DNA of 64,000 nucleotides, from the NCBI GenBank assembly GCA_019218415.1, contig JAHUUL010000002.1, positions 62,001 to 126,000 on the forward strand. The letters are read 5' to 3'. This stretch comes from Dermabacteraceae bacterium TAE3-ERU27. Lineage in GTDB: Bacteria > Actinomycetota > Actinomycetes > Actinomycetales > Dermabacteraceae. A model generated the notes under the pieces. It did no database searches. It was not told the origin of the DNA and saw only the letters and a list, made by a program, of their open reading frames with translations. Both the position numbers and the translations under genes were made by a program. This document shows, piece by piece, positions 27,553 to 38,179 of the stretch. How positions within the stretch are numbered: position 1 is the stretch's first letter; the number at the start of each line of letters is the position of its first letter.

Positions 27553-28431
27553 ATGTCTGACGCCCCCAAGCCTCTTACCCAAGAAGAAGCCAACGGCCTG
27601 CTCGAAGTGGTGCAGGTACTGGAAAAAGAATATGCCGGCAAAATCGCCCACGTTATTTTTACCGTGACAGAGGTGTTCCCCCGCGCAAAGAAAATGATGC
27701 GCGTCAGGGGACAGCTCCCAGAGGGAACCGATATGTCGGCCTGGACCGGGCCGAACGTAGCCTTTTCGCTGGAAATCCCCATTCCCGCAGAGGAACTAGA
27801 GGGGATCGAAGGGGCCCCGCATACCTCCCCGCGCCGCTACACCGTGGCCGATTATGACGTCGCCGCACGTACCCTGGATATTGATTTTGTGCTTCACGAA
27901 GGCGACACCCCGGCCATGCTTTGGCTGCGCGATGCGAAGCCGGGAACCACCATTGAGCTGGAAAGCCCCCGCGTTCACTTCCTCCCTCCGAAAGGGGAGA
28001 AACTGGTGCTGGTGGCGGATTCCACGGCCGTGCCCGCCGTGCTGCGTATCTGTGCGGAGCACCCTCTTCCCGCCCAGACCACGCTGCTCACCTCGGCGGC
28101 CCGTGATGAACTGCCGGAACTGGCGGGTGTAAAGACCGTGTTCGTGCCGGAAGAAGCGCTGGGAGAGGAATTCACGAAGCTACCCGAAACGAACACCGCA
28201 GATGCCCTCTGGGCGGCTGGCGAACAGGGACAGATGCGGATTGTGCGCAGCCATTGGCGCAAGACACTCGGACACAGCAAGGAACAGATCGCGATCTCGG
28301 GCTATTGGCGCGCCGGAATCTCCGCCACCGCCCGCGATATCGAGGGGCTGCGAGGAATCAGGGACGCGCTGGCGGCAGGCTCATCGCTCGCAGAAATCAC
28401 CGCTGCCTCGGCAGAAAGCGATGACATATAG
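27553..28431 (+). CDS. Siderophore-interacting protein (FAD-dependent ferric-siderophore reductase)
   Basis: 292 residues. An N-terminal FAD-binding barrel contains 'SPRRYTVADYD' (RxYT flavin motif), followed by 'VLHEGDTPAMLWLRDAKPG' and the SIP C-terminal domain with 'LVADSTAVPAVLRI' and 'AISGYWRAG'. These enzymes use NAD(P)H to reduce iron in imported siderophores and release it in the cytoplasm. The iron boxes directly upstream support repression by a DtxR/IdeR protein when iron is plentiful. Start ATG follows GGGAG by 5 nt. Confidence 0.9.
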   Translation: MSDAPKPLTQEEANGLLEVVQVLEKEYAGKIAHVIFTVTEVFPRAKKMMRVRGQLPEGTDMSAWTGPNVAFSLEIPIPAEELEGIEGAPHTSPRRYTVADYDVAARTLDIDFVLHEGDTPAMLWLRDAKPGTTIELESPRVHFLPPKGEKLVLVADSTAVPAVLRICAEHPLPAQTTLLTSAARDELPELAGVKTVFVPEEALGEEFTKLPETNTADALWAAGEQGQMRIVRSHWRKTLGHSKEQIAISGYWRAGISATARDIEGLRGIRDALAAGSSLAEITAASAESDDI

Positions 28432-28446
28432 CATCCTTTGCTGATT

Positions 28447-28497
28447 AAAAACGGGTGGGCCCGCGTTTCTGCATAGAACGCGGGCCCACCCGTTTTT
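28447..28497. terminator. Strong bidirectional terminator
   Basis: AAAAACGGGTGGGCCCGCGTT pairs with AACGCGGGCCCACCCGTTTTT with a T-run on both strands. It separates the convergent SIP and DUF7455 genes. Confidence 0.93.
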
Positions 28498-28514
28498 GTT
28501 TTTCGTCTGCTTAA

Positions 28515-28718
28515 TTAGCGCTGCGGGGTAAGCCGACCGGTTTCGTCGATAACCTCGGCGGCAACGCTGTTTAACGCGTCAGCGTGAGCGCGCGCGTGGT
28601 GGGCACAAAACATGAGTTCGCCCCCGGCAACCAGGGAAACCTTCACGTAAGCCTGGGCGCCGCAGCGATCGCAGCGGTCGTTCGCAGTCAGATTCGGTGC
28701 CTGCATAGTCTGGGTCAT
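28515..28718 (-). CDS. DUF7455-type small zinc-ribbon protein
   Basis: 67 residues beginning 'MTQTMQAPNLTANDRCDRCGAQAYVKV', with CDRC and a later 'LMFCAHHARAH' forming a probable zinc site (CxxC...CxxH). This small actinobacterial family is usually found near the primary sigma factor and topoisomerase genes, as here; function unknown. I chose ATG 28718 because the conserved part starts there; a frame to 28775 adds 19 non-conserved residues. Confidence 0.75.
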   Translation of the reverse strand: MTQTMQAPNLTANDRCDRCGAQAYVKVSLVAGGELMFCAHHARAHADALNSVAAEVIDETGRLTPQR

Positions 28719-28842
28719 GCCTACATTCAAGCAACGCCCGGTTGCGCTGTCACGGTGATTTCGCTGATTGCGCAAAAGATCATGGAAATACGCTGTGGCG
28801 AAGAACAGCCGTGTGCTGCGGGTTTTCTACGCCCGCGCCGCG

Positions 28843-28848
28843 TAGAAT
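28843..28848 (+). promoter_or_regulatory. Leaderless promoter -10 (TAGAAT) of parE
   Basis: TAGAAT ends 6 nt before GTG 28855. Confidence 0.65.
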
Positions 28849-28854
28849 CTGTGC

Positions 28855-30963
28855 GTGCCTAAAACGCCTGCAACCTCTTACGACGCCCGCCACCTTCAGG
28901 TCCTGGAGGGGCTGGAAGCCGTCCGCAAACGCCCCGGCATGTACATCGGTTCTACCGACTCGCGCGGCCTCATGCACTGCCTGTGGGAGATCATCGATAA
29001 CTCCGTGGACGAAGCCCTGGGAGGGCACGCCAGCGCAATAGACGTCGTGCTGCACGAGGACGGCAGCGTAGAGGTGCGAGACGATGGGCGCGGCATCCCC
29101 GTCGATAAGGAGCCCAAGACGGGGCTGAGCGGTGTTGAGGTCGTGTTCACGAAGCTGCACGCGGGTGGCAAGTTCGGCGGTGGCTCCTACGCCGCCTCCG
29201 GCGGTCTGCACGGCGTCGGCGCCTCGGTCGTGAACGCGCTTTCCGAGCGCTTGGACGTCTGGGTAGACCGCGCGGGCAAGACCTACGCGATGTCGTTCAG
29301 GCGCGGCGAACCGGGCGAGTTCGACGATGCCGCCGGAGTTTCTCCCAGCAACGAATTCACGCCCTTTACATCCGGTTCGGGCCTACGTGTGGTCGGCAAG
29401 ACCAAGCGCGGAGTCACCGGCACCCGTGTTCGTTACTGGGCCGACCCGCAGATCTTCCTGCGGGGGGCCGGATTCTTGCGGGAAGAACTGGTGCGTCGCG
29501 CCAGGCAGACGGCCTTCCTGGTGCCGGGTCTGACCCTGCGCCTGCACGATAACCGTTCCGACAGGCCCGAGGACGCCCCGGACGTGCAGGAGTTCCGCTT
29601 CGACGGCGGCATTTCCGAGTTCGTCGAGTTCCTGGCCGCCGATCAGAAGATCACCGACGTCATCCGCCTCACCGGCGAAGGCGACTTCAAGGAAACCGTG
29701 CCGGTGCTGGATGGCAAGGGCCAGATGGTTTCGCGCGAGGTGGAACGCACCTGCCGCGTGGACATCGCCCTGCGCTGGGGGAGCGACTACGAAACCAACC
29801 TACGCTCCTTCGTCAACATCGTGGCTACTCCCAAGGGCGGAACGCACGTAGCCGGCTTCGAGCAGGCCCTGGTTAAAACCCTGCGCAAAACCGTCGCGGA
29901 TAGCGCCCGTAAGCTCAAGTTCAATCCAAAGAATGATCGGCTGGAAAAGGACGACTGCCTGGCGGGCCTGACCGCCGTGGTGACCGTGCGCCTGGACGAG
30001 CCGCAGTTCGAGGGGCAAACCAAGGAAATACTTGGCACCGCCGCCGTGCGGCAGGTGGTGGCCGGTATCGTCGAGGCGCAACTCGGCGACTTCCTGCGCT
30101 CCACCAAAAAGGGCGAGAAGGAACAGGCCGGCCTGGTACTGGAAAAGGTCGTCTCCGAAATGCGCGCCCGCGTGGCCGCCCGCATGCATAAGGAGGTTTC
30201 GCGCCGCAAAAACGCGCTCGAATCTTCCTCCATGCCGACGAAACTGGCCGACTGCCGCAGCCGCGACGTGGCGCGCAGCGAACTTTTCATCGTCGAGGGC
30301 GACTCGGCCCTGGGCACCGCGAAGAACGCCCGCAGCTCCGAGTTCCAGGCTCTGCTGCCGATTCGCGGCAAGATTCTGAACGTGCAGAAAGCATCCATCA
30401 CCGACATGCTGAAGAACGCCGAGTGCGCGGCGATCATTCAGGTGCTCGGGGCCGGTTCCGGGCGCACATTTGATATCGAGGCTGCCCGCTACGGCAAGAT
30501 CATTATTATGTCGGACGCGGACGTGGACGGCGCGCACATTCGCACCCTGCTGCTCACCCTGTTCCACCGCTATATGCGTCCCATGCTGGAGGAGGGGCGC
30601 GTCTATGCGGCCGTGCCCCCGCTGCACCGGGTCGAAATCATCCACGGCGGACGCAAAAAGAACGAATACGTTTACACCTATTCCGAAGCGGAACTAAACA
30701 AGCTGCTGAAGAACCTGGAGCGGCGCGGTAAGCGCTACAAGGAACCGATTCAGCGCTACAAGGGCCTTGGCGAAATGGACGCCGATCAGCTCGCGGAAAC
30801 CACCATGGACCCGCGTCACCGCACCCTGCGCCGCGTCAATATTGCCGACGCTGCCGCAGCGGAGCGCGTGTTTGAGCTGCTGATGGGGTCCGAGGTAGCG
30901 CCGCGCAAACAGTTCATCATCGAGGGAGCGGCCGAACTGGACCGCGACCGGATCGACGCCTAG
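28855..30963 (+). CDS. parE: DNA topoisomerase IV subunit B (GyrB-like ATPase)
   Basis: 702 residues. GHKL ATPase domain ('EIIDNSVDEALGGHA', 'DDGRGIPVD', 'GGLHGVGASVVNALS'), transducer with the 'QTKEILG' loop, and a Toprim domain with 'EGDSALGTAKNARSSEFQALLP' and the metal triad in 'DADVDGAHI'. With ParC it separates linked chromosomes. I call it parE and not gyrB because its partner in this window is the ParC-type subunit and there is no recF/dnaN context; gyrase remains a less likely alternative. Leaderless GTG start. Confidence 0.88.
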   Translation: MPKTPATSYDARHLQVLEGLEAVRKRPGMYIGSTDSRGLMHCLWEIIDNSVDEALGGHASAIDVVLHEDGSVEVRDDGRGIPVDKEPKTGLSGVEVVFTKLHAGGKFGGGSYAASGGLHGVGASVVNALSERLDVWVDRAGKTYAMSFRRGEPGEFDDAAGVSPSNEFTPFTSGSGLRVVGKTKRGVTGTRVRYWADPQIFLRGAGFLREELVRRARQTAFLVPGLTLRLHDNRSDRPEDAPDVQEFRFDGGISEFVEFLAADQKITDVIRLTGEGDFKETVPVLDGKGQMVSREVERTCRVDIALRWGSDYETNLRSFVNIVATPKGGTHVAGFEQALVKTLRKTVADSARKLKFNPKNDRLEKDDCLAGLTAVVTVRLDEPQFEGQTKEILGTAAVRQVVAGIVEAQLGDFLRSTKKGEKEQAGLVLEKVVSEMRARVAARMHKEVSRRKNALESSSMPTKLADCRSRDVARSELFIVEGDSALGTAKNARSSEFQALLPIRGKILNVQKASITDMLKNAECAAIIQVLGAGSGRTFDIEAARYGKIIIMSDADVDGAHIRTLLLTLFHRYMRPMLEEGRVYAAVPPLHRVEIIHGGRKKNEYVYTYSEAELNKLLKNLERRGKRYKEPIQRYKGLGEMDADQLAETTMDPRHRTLRRVNIADAAAAERVFELLMGSEVAPRKQFIIEGAAELDRDRIDA

Positions 30964-30972
30964 GAGGATCTG

Positions 30973-31758
30973 ATGTCTCTCGCCACACGCGTTATCGCCT
31001 GCCTTGATGTGGACGCCGGACGGGTGGTGAAGGGCGTCAAATTCCAGGGGCTGCGTGATGCGGGCGACCCGGTGGAACTCGCGCAGCGCTACAACAGCGA
31101 AGGGATTGACGAACTGACCTTCCTGGACGTCACCGCGTCCTCCGGCAACCGCGAAACCATGCTTGACGTGGTACGCCGCACCGCAGATCAGGTGTTTATT
31201 CCCCTGACGGTTGGCGGCGGCGTGCGAGAAGTAGCGGACGTGGATCGCCTGCTGCGCGCGGGGGCCGACAAGGTTGGCATGAACACCGCCGCGATCTCCC
31301 GGCCAGAGGTCATTACCGAGGTTGCGGAGCGCTTCGGCAACCAGGTGCTGGTGCTTTCCATAGATGCCCGCCGGGTGGGTGCAGATACCCCGGACGGCCC
31401 CGCGCGGGGCGGTAGCGGTTTCGAGGTGACCACCCACGGTGGCAGGCGTGGCACGGGAATCGACGCGATCGAATGGATCTCCCGCGTCACCGAGCTGGGG
31501 GCGGGGGAGATCTTGCTGAATTCGATGGATGCAGACGGCACCAGGGAGAGCTTCGATCTGGAAATGATCGAGAGGGCCAGGCGTGCCACCACCCTGCCCC
31601 TGATTGCTTCGGGCGGTGCGGGCAGCGCCGACGATTTCCCGCCCGCCGTGGCCGCAGGAGCCGATGCCCTTTTGGCCGCCAGCATTTTCCACTACCGGCA
31701 GGTAGAGGTGAGCGCGGTTAAGGCCGCTCTCCGCGAAGCGGGGCATGCGGTTCGCTAG
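30973..31758 (+). CDS. hisF: Imidazole glycerol phosphate synthase cyclase subunit HisF
   Basis: 261-residue TIM barrel. The catalytic aspartates are in '[14 protein letters not shown]' (D12 region) and '[15 protein letters not shown]'; phosphate-binding turns are '[11 protein letters not shown]' and 'IASGGAGS'. With HisH it makes IGP and AICAR in histidine biosynthesis. AGGAG stands 7 nt before ATG, and the gene follows parE by 9 nt, so it is read from the parE transcript. It is isolated from other histidine genes in this window. Confidence 0.95.
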   Translation: MSLATRVIACLDVDAGRVVKGVKFQGLRDAGDPVELAQRYNSEGIDELTFLDVTASSGNRETMLDVVRRTADQVFIPLTVGGGVREVADVDRLLRAGADKVGMNTAAISRPEVITEVAERFGNQVLVLSIDARRVGADTPDGPARGGSGFEVTTHGGRRGTGIDAIEWISRVTELGAGEILLNSMDADGTRESFDLEMIERARRATTLPLIASGGAGSADDFPPAVAAGADALLAASIFHYRQVEVSAVKAALREAGHAVR

Positions 31759-31791
31759 TGGAAAATGACGGGGCTGATCTAATTTTTTTGT

Positions 31792-31803
31792 AGGTTGCAA
31801 CCT
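31792..31803. promoter_or_regulatory. 12-bp perfect palindrome, possible repressor operator
   Basis: AGGTTGCAACCT is a perfect dyad, about 45-55 nt before the predicted start site of the XRE regulator gene. It is the only strong dyad in this gap; binding by the XRE protein is inferred. Confidence 0.4.
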
Positions 31804-31833
31804 CCGGTAGTAGCAGCAAGATTGATGGCGAAC

Positions 31834-31839
31834 TAGGCT
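31834..31839 (+). promoter_or_regulatory. Leaderless promoter -10 (TAGGCT) of the XRE gene
   Basis: TAGGCT ends 6 nt before ATG 31846, matching the pattern of the host genes. Confidence 0.6.
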
Positions 31840-31845
31840 TTAACC

Positions 31846-32211
31846 ATGACTGATGATGCTGCGTGGATGAAGTGGATCAGAAGTGCAAGCGGTGGCGCTA
31901 ACGACAACACCATCGCGAAAGAATGCGGGTTATCCCCATCCACTATTACGCGATGGCGTGAGCATCCTCCGCAGGTGCATGCACTGGTTAAAGTAGCTAA
32001 AACGTATGGCGTATCGGTAGCCGAAGGACTCATAGCGGCTGGATATGTATCAGAAGATGATCTTTACGTTCCCAAAGTTGTTCATGATTTAACGATGTTC
32101 GATGATGGAGAACTGATTGCTGAAATAAAACGCCGTTTGAGTTCTCTAGATAAACTTAAATCCCATGCGCGGGAGCTGGAAGAGCGTCTAGCCAAAATGA
32201 ATAATGCTTGA
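31846..32211 (+). CDS. XRE-type helix-turn-helix regulator in an AT-rich island
   Basis: 121 residues. The N-terminal HTH ('NTIAKECGLSPSTITRWR', about 20-37) resembles phage repressors and Cro; a helical, charged C-terminal tail ('LIAEIKRRLSSLDKLKSHARELEERLAKM') looks like a coiled coil. Codon use is clearly more AT-rich than the neighbours, a sign of transfer. It overlaps the next small frame by 8 nt and heads a three-gene coupled set. It is probably a repressor of its own unit. Confidence 0.75.
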   Translation: MTDDAAWMKWIRSASGGANDNTIAKECGLSPSTITRWREHPPQVHALVKVAKTYGVSVAEGLIAAGYVSEDDLYVPKVVHDLTMFDDGELIAEIKRRLSSLDKLKSHARELEERLAKMNNA

Positions 32212-32320
32212 AGGTTGTGCATCTCCAATGAGACTGTACGCGATGACGGACGAGCTAGACGTGACGCACGAAATTGTTGACGTTTACCGGGCATCCCTCA
32301 AAGCAAGGAGAGCAGCATGA
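32204..32320 (+). CDS. Small overlapping ORF (38 aa), unknown
   Basis: Reads MLEGCASPMRLYAMTDELD... and ends in a basic tail. It overlaps the XRE gene by 8 nt at its start and the next gene's ATG by 4 nt (ATGA) at its end, so it may serve translational coupling or encode a micropeptide; an inner ATG at 32228 gives 30 residues. It could also be a remnant of a larger protein. No family recognised. Confidence 0.4.
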   Translation: MLEGCASPMRLYAMTDELDVTHEIVDVYRASLKARRAA

Positions 32321-32823
32321 ATTTAAGTAGAGAGACCCGCATTTTCATCGCAATCGTGCTTGTTGCTTTATCGGTGTTGGTTATCACCATTGCAGTTGGA
32401 GCTGTCAATGCTGGAAAAGATGACAGAAAAAATGCTGAGATAGTAAACTCATCTGTCGAAAAATCTAGCGAAAAGCCGATCCCGGCGCTCACAAGTATGA
32501 CCTTAGAAAAAGCTCAAAGCAAAGACGATGTTGCAGGGGCATATAAAGTTATACCAGGAGCACTATGTGACTACCCCAAGCCGCGCTTTGCTAACGGGCA
32601 AAATATGCTCTTATGTGATGACGGTGCCGTCATTGGGGAACTGCCCGAGAGTGCTGTAAATTCTGGTCTTTCCCCGAAGCAGGTAGCACTGATAATGCAG
32701 GAGCAGAATACCGAAAGAACATTCTTGGTAGGCCCTAAGTATGTAATCATGCTACCCGTAAATATTCCTGTGGAGTTAGCAAAGGGGTATGTCGGGGGAG
32801 AGTATGTGAGTAATAAGTGGTAG
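32317..32823 (+). CDS. Single-pass membrane protein of unknown function
   Basis: 168 residues: short cytoplasmic start, one membrane helix (about 9-31, 'IFIAIVLVALSVLVITIAVG'), a polar linker and an extracellular domain of about 110 residues with two cysteines ('ALCDYPKPRF' and 'MLLCDDGAVIGELPESAV'), which could form a disulfide. AAGGAG lies about 6 nt before the ATG. Composition is markedly AT-rich, as in the XRE gene. I recognise no family; adjacency to a repressor suggests a mobile or phage-derived accessory unit. Confidence 0.6.
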   Translation: MNLSRETRIFIAIVLVALSVLVITIAVGAVNAGKDDRKNAEIVNSSVEKSSEKPIPALTSMTLEKAQSKDDVAGAYKVIPGALCDYPKPRFANGQNMLLCDDGAVIGELPESAVNSGLSPKQVALIMQEQNTERTFLVGPKYVIMLPVNIPVELAKGYVGGEYVSNKW

Positions 32824-33039
32824 GGGATTAAAACGGAGGCGATCCATGAGGGATACGAAGCACACCCGTATAAAGGCTTACGACTCACGCAACGGAACCG
32901 TTACCTAGCCCGTTATCTGTTCCCCAATGGCAAATAAGCAGCGGAGTGAGGGTTCCTCACCATTTAAGCCAGTCCCTATTTCTGTGCAGAAATTACGGCG
33001 AACCTGGAATCTGTGAAATACCCGTTGCTGGCCGGGGCG
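32824..33039. other. Right edge of the AT-rich island, no gene
   Basis: Contains only a 20-codon frame from ATG 32846 that looks like a leftover, then returns to the GC-rich background. No tRNA-like or clear direct-repeat attachment site was seen. Confidence 0.4.
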
Positions 33040-33878
33040 TTAGAAAGCCCGCACCTCGTAGCGGGCGCGGATAGTCTTGGTTTCCCCTTTTCTCACCGGC
33101 CAGGCCGACGAGGTTACGCTGCCCGATTCCAGGCAGAGCATTTTCTGCCATTCACTCAGGTCCGGCCCGTCCTGGTAGGGGTTCCAAACAATCGTAGAAC
33201 CGGCTCCCTGGCTGGTCAGGGTGATGCTGCGGCCAAGCACGGGATCGTGCACGGTGCGCGCGGCATCTCCCGTGGAAAACACCGCGTCCGTGTGCGCGGG
33301 GATCGGGAGAAGGCCATCTTCGCTAAGGGAAGTCAGCCCCTTTCCGGTCTTATCTTCGGCAGTAGCCGACGCTAGACCGCTCACGCTCACTTGGGAAACA
33401 TCGCCGACGCGCAGATACGTGTGCAGCGCCGCCTCCGCGAGCGGGGGCACCGCCTCATCCAGCGCGGTGATGCTCAGCTCCAGGGTGAGTGCGTGCGACA
33501 ACCCCAGCCGATAGCGGTAGGCAAAACCGCCCGTTTCAAGCGCGAAAACCAGCGCCACCGCGCCGCCGTCAGAGTCCGCGTCGGCCAGCTCCCAGGTGCT
33601 CAGGCGGCAGGGGCCGTGGCTGGGGGAGAGAGGCCCGGCAACCCCCGGACCGAACCAGGGAGCGCACACCGGCACCCCGCCCCGGATCGCTGTCCCCTCA
33701 GCGAAAACGGCCTTTGGGCTCAGCCAGAGAAGATGGGTGTGCCCGGCGGGGGTAAACGAGAGCAGCTGCGCCCCGTACAGGCTAACCAGTGCGCCGCACA
33801 GTGGCGTCTCCACCCGGAGGCAGGGGAAACCGTCCGGCCCAGCCACCTGGGACACCCCTACGGGGAGCTGCGGGGCGC

Positions 33879-33882
<4 letters not shown>
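33040..33882 (-). CDS. D-hexose-6-phosphate mutarotase (aldose 1-epimerase family)
   Basis: 280 residues. The galactose-mutarotase fold is marked by '[20 protein letters not shown]' (the YeaD-subfamily RGG segment), the catalytic histidine in '[12 protein letters not shown]' and '[11 protein letters not shown]', and the catalytic glutamate in '[10 protein letters not shown]'. It interconverts anomers of hexose-6-phosphates. Its start overlaps the end of parC by 4 nt, so it is the distal gene of that transcript. Confidence 0.87.
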
Positions 33883-36362
<2,480 letters not shown>

Positions 36363-36492
36363 ATTGCCTTAAAAGGGGTGTAAAACCTGGCAGGAGTGGC
36401 CGGTGATATCGGTTGCACAGTCCCGGCGCGGCAGATATGTGGGTGGCTCCTGGCCGGGTCGGCGGCGTGTTGCAGGGGAGGGGTGGTGCTGA

Positions 36493-36498
36493 TATAAA
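36493..36498 (+). promoter_or_regulatory. Leaderless promoter -10 (TATAAA) of the DUF5998 gene
   Basis: TATAAA ends 6 nt before ATG 36505. It is divergent from parC. Confidence 0.65.
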
Positions 36499-36504
36499 CG
36501 GCCT

Positions 36505-37068
36505 ATGTTTGCTATCCCGGAGGAGATCGCCCACGCGATCAATCGCAGTGGCTATTTCCCGCAGACCGCCACCGCGGTTTTGGCGACCCTGCTGGCGGGG
36601 GCCGAGGTCCACGGCTATCTTGTGCATCCGGAAACCACCTTCGAGGGAAATTCCGTACGTCGGCACCTGACGCTGCTGGCGCTCACCGAAAAGCACCTCA
36701 TCGTCTGCCACCTGGATGACGAACCGGCGGACGAACTGAACCCGATGCAGGTGCGTTGCAACAGCGAAAAGGTGCTCTTTAACCGCATCCAGTCGATCGG
36801 GCTGGGGCAGACGTTCGATACCGACGGCGAGAACGTGGATAGCCAGGAAAGCGAAGTCTCGGTGGGGGTCAACTGGTCCACCACGCGCCGCATCGACGTC
36901 GAACCGATGATCTGCGACGACAGCCAGTGCACCCGCGACCACGGTTACAGCGGTAGCGCGGCACCGGCGGACCTCATGGTGCGCGTGAGCGCACTGGCCG
37001 ACGGGCCGCAGGCCGTCCGCGAGGCGCTCGGCTTCTTCGCGGCCCTCAGCGAACGCGTAAACTGCTAG
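36505..37068 (+). CDS. DUF5998 family protein
   Basis: 187 residues, soluble, rich in beta strands, with the conserved segments 'HLTLLALTEKHLIVCHLDDEP' and 'DDSQCTRDHGYSG'. The family is restricted to actinobacteria and has no known function. The next gene, a phosphodiesterase, begins 2 nt after the stop, so the two form one unit. Confidence 0.75.
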   Translation: MFAIPEEIAHAINRSGYFPQTATAVLATLLAGAEVHGYLVHPETTFEGNSVRRHLTLLALTEKHLIVCHLDDEPADELNPMQVRCNSEKVLFNRIQSIGLGQTFDTDGENVDSQESEVSVGVNWSTTRRIDVEPMICDDSQCTRDHGYSGSAAPADLMVRVSALADGPQAVREALGFFAALSERVNC

Positions 37069-37070
37069 GC

Positions 37071-38132
37071 GTGCAAGCGCTGCTACCCCCGCCCTGGGCG
37101 GGAGGAAACGAACCCGGTGTAGTTACGCAAATGCGTGAGCTGCTCACGCAGGATACGGGACTCGACGTAGTTTTCTTATTGGACGGCCTGGGGGCGAACC
37201 TTCTAGAAAGTGCCTCGGCCCACGCCCGCACCATCACCAAACTGGGGGAATACAGCAGGATCACAACCTCTTCCCCCAGCACCACCGCGGCCGTGCTGGC
37301 GAGCATGTTTACCGCCGCTTCGCCCCGTGAACACGGGATCGCCGGTTACACGGTGCTCGATCCTGAAAGGGATGCCGCCCTGCCGCAGCTCGGGGGAGAC
37401 CTCGCGAGCGTTCCCGCCAACTGGTTGGGGAGGGCCCCGCTCGCGCCGAACCGTCCGTGCGCGCACGTCGGCCCGGACAAGTTCTCAGGCAGCCTGCTCA
37501 CTTCGCTGCTCTATCCCGGCTGGCGTTTTTGGGGATATCGGCGCGTCTCGCAAAGGATAGACACGGTGCTTAGCGCCGCGCGTCAGCTGGGCAAAACCGG
37601 GCTTTTGTACGTGCACGTCAGCGAAATCGACCATGCCGGACACTCGCACGGGCCGCGCAGCCCGCAGTGGCTTGCGGCCCTGGAAGATACCGATGCGGAG
37701 ATCGCGGCGCTGCGGCGGCGTCTCCCCGCGCACGCCCGCATAACGCTGCTGGCCGATCACGGCATGGTCGCACCGAGTGCGGCCGACAGGGTGGTGATCC
37801 CGCCGGCCCTGGCCAAAAATTGCGCGGCGATAGCGGGAGAGGGGCGCGTGCGTAACGTGCGTTTGCTGCCCGGCAGCGACCCGCAGCTGGCGGCCTCCAG
37901 CTGGCAGGACGCGCTCGGTGACGGGTTCCTGGTGATGACCAGCGAAACCGCTCTGGCGAAAGGCTACTTCGGCCCGCCCACAGGAAACGACGCGCTGCGT
38001 CCCCGGTTCGGGGACATCACTATCTGGGCGGGCGGTTCGCGCGTGCTGGCGGCGCAGGACTCCCCGCACCTGGCGGGAGAACACGGCTCCCTGACGGAGG
38101 ACGAGCTCTACGTTCCCTGCATAAAGGGCTAG
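37071..38132 (+). CDS. Alkaline phosphatase/nucleotide pyrophosphatase superfamily protein
   Basis: 353 residues. 'VVFLLDGLGANLL' holds the first metal-binding aspartate, 'SSPSTTAAVLASMFTA' the threonine nucleophile, 'VHVSEIDHAGHSHGP' and 'LLADHGM' the remaining metal ligands of a two-metal phosphodiesterase. No signal peptide is visible, so it acts in the cytoplasm. Substrate unknown. GTG start 2 nt after DUF5998, translation probably coupled. Confidence 0.85.
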   Translation: MQALLPPPWAGGNEPGVVTQMRELLTQDTGLDVVFLLDGLGANLLESASAHARTITKLGEYSRITTSSPSTTAAVLASMFTAASPREHGIAGYTVLDPERDAALPQLGGDLASVPANWLGRAPLAPNRPCAHVGPDKFSGSLLTSLLYPGWRFWGYRRVSQRIDTVLSAARQLGKTGLLYVHVSEIDHAGHSHGPRSPQWLAALEDTDAEIAALRRRLPAHARITLLADHGMVAPSAADRVVIPPALAKNCAAIAGEGRVRNVRLLPGSDPQLAASSWQDALGDGFLVMTSETALAKGYFGPPTGNDALRPRFGDITIWAGGSRVLAAQDSPHLAGEHGSLTEDELYVPCIKG

Positions 38133-38159
38133 CCACCGCCCTTAAGCGATGGCTAGCCC
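38126..38159. terminator. Terminator between convergent phosphodiesterase gene and sepH
   Basis: GGGCTAGCCA pairs perfectly with TGGCTAGCCC around a 14-nt loop; the left arm includes the stop codon of the upstream gene. Confidence 0.7.
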
Positions 38160-38179
38160 CGAAAGCGTTACTTTTCGTT

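Noticed and set aside
28855-30963. The GHKL/Toprim gene as gyrB
   Set aside because: Possible, but the position beside the sigma gene, the EILG-type transducer loop and the nearby ParC-type subunit favour topoisomerase IV.
31759-33039. Intact prophage or integrative element
   Set aside because: No integrase, excisionase, tRNA target or flanking direct repeats were found; only three small coupled genes are present.
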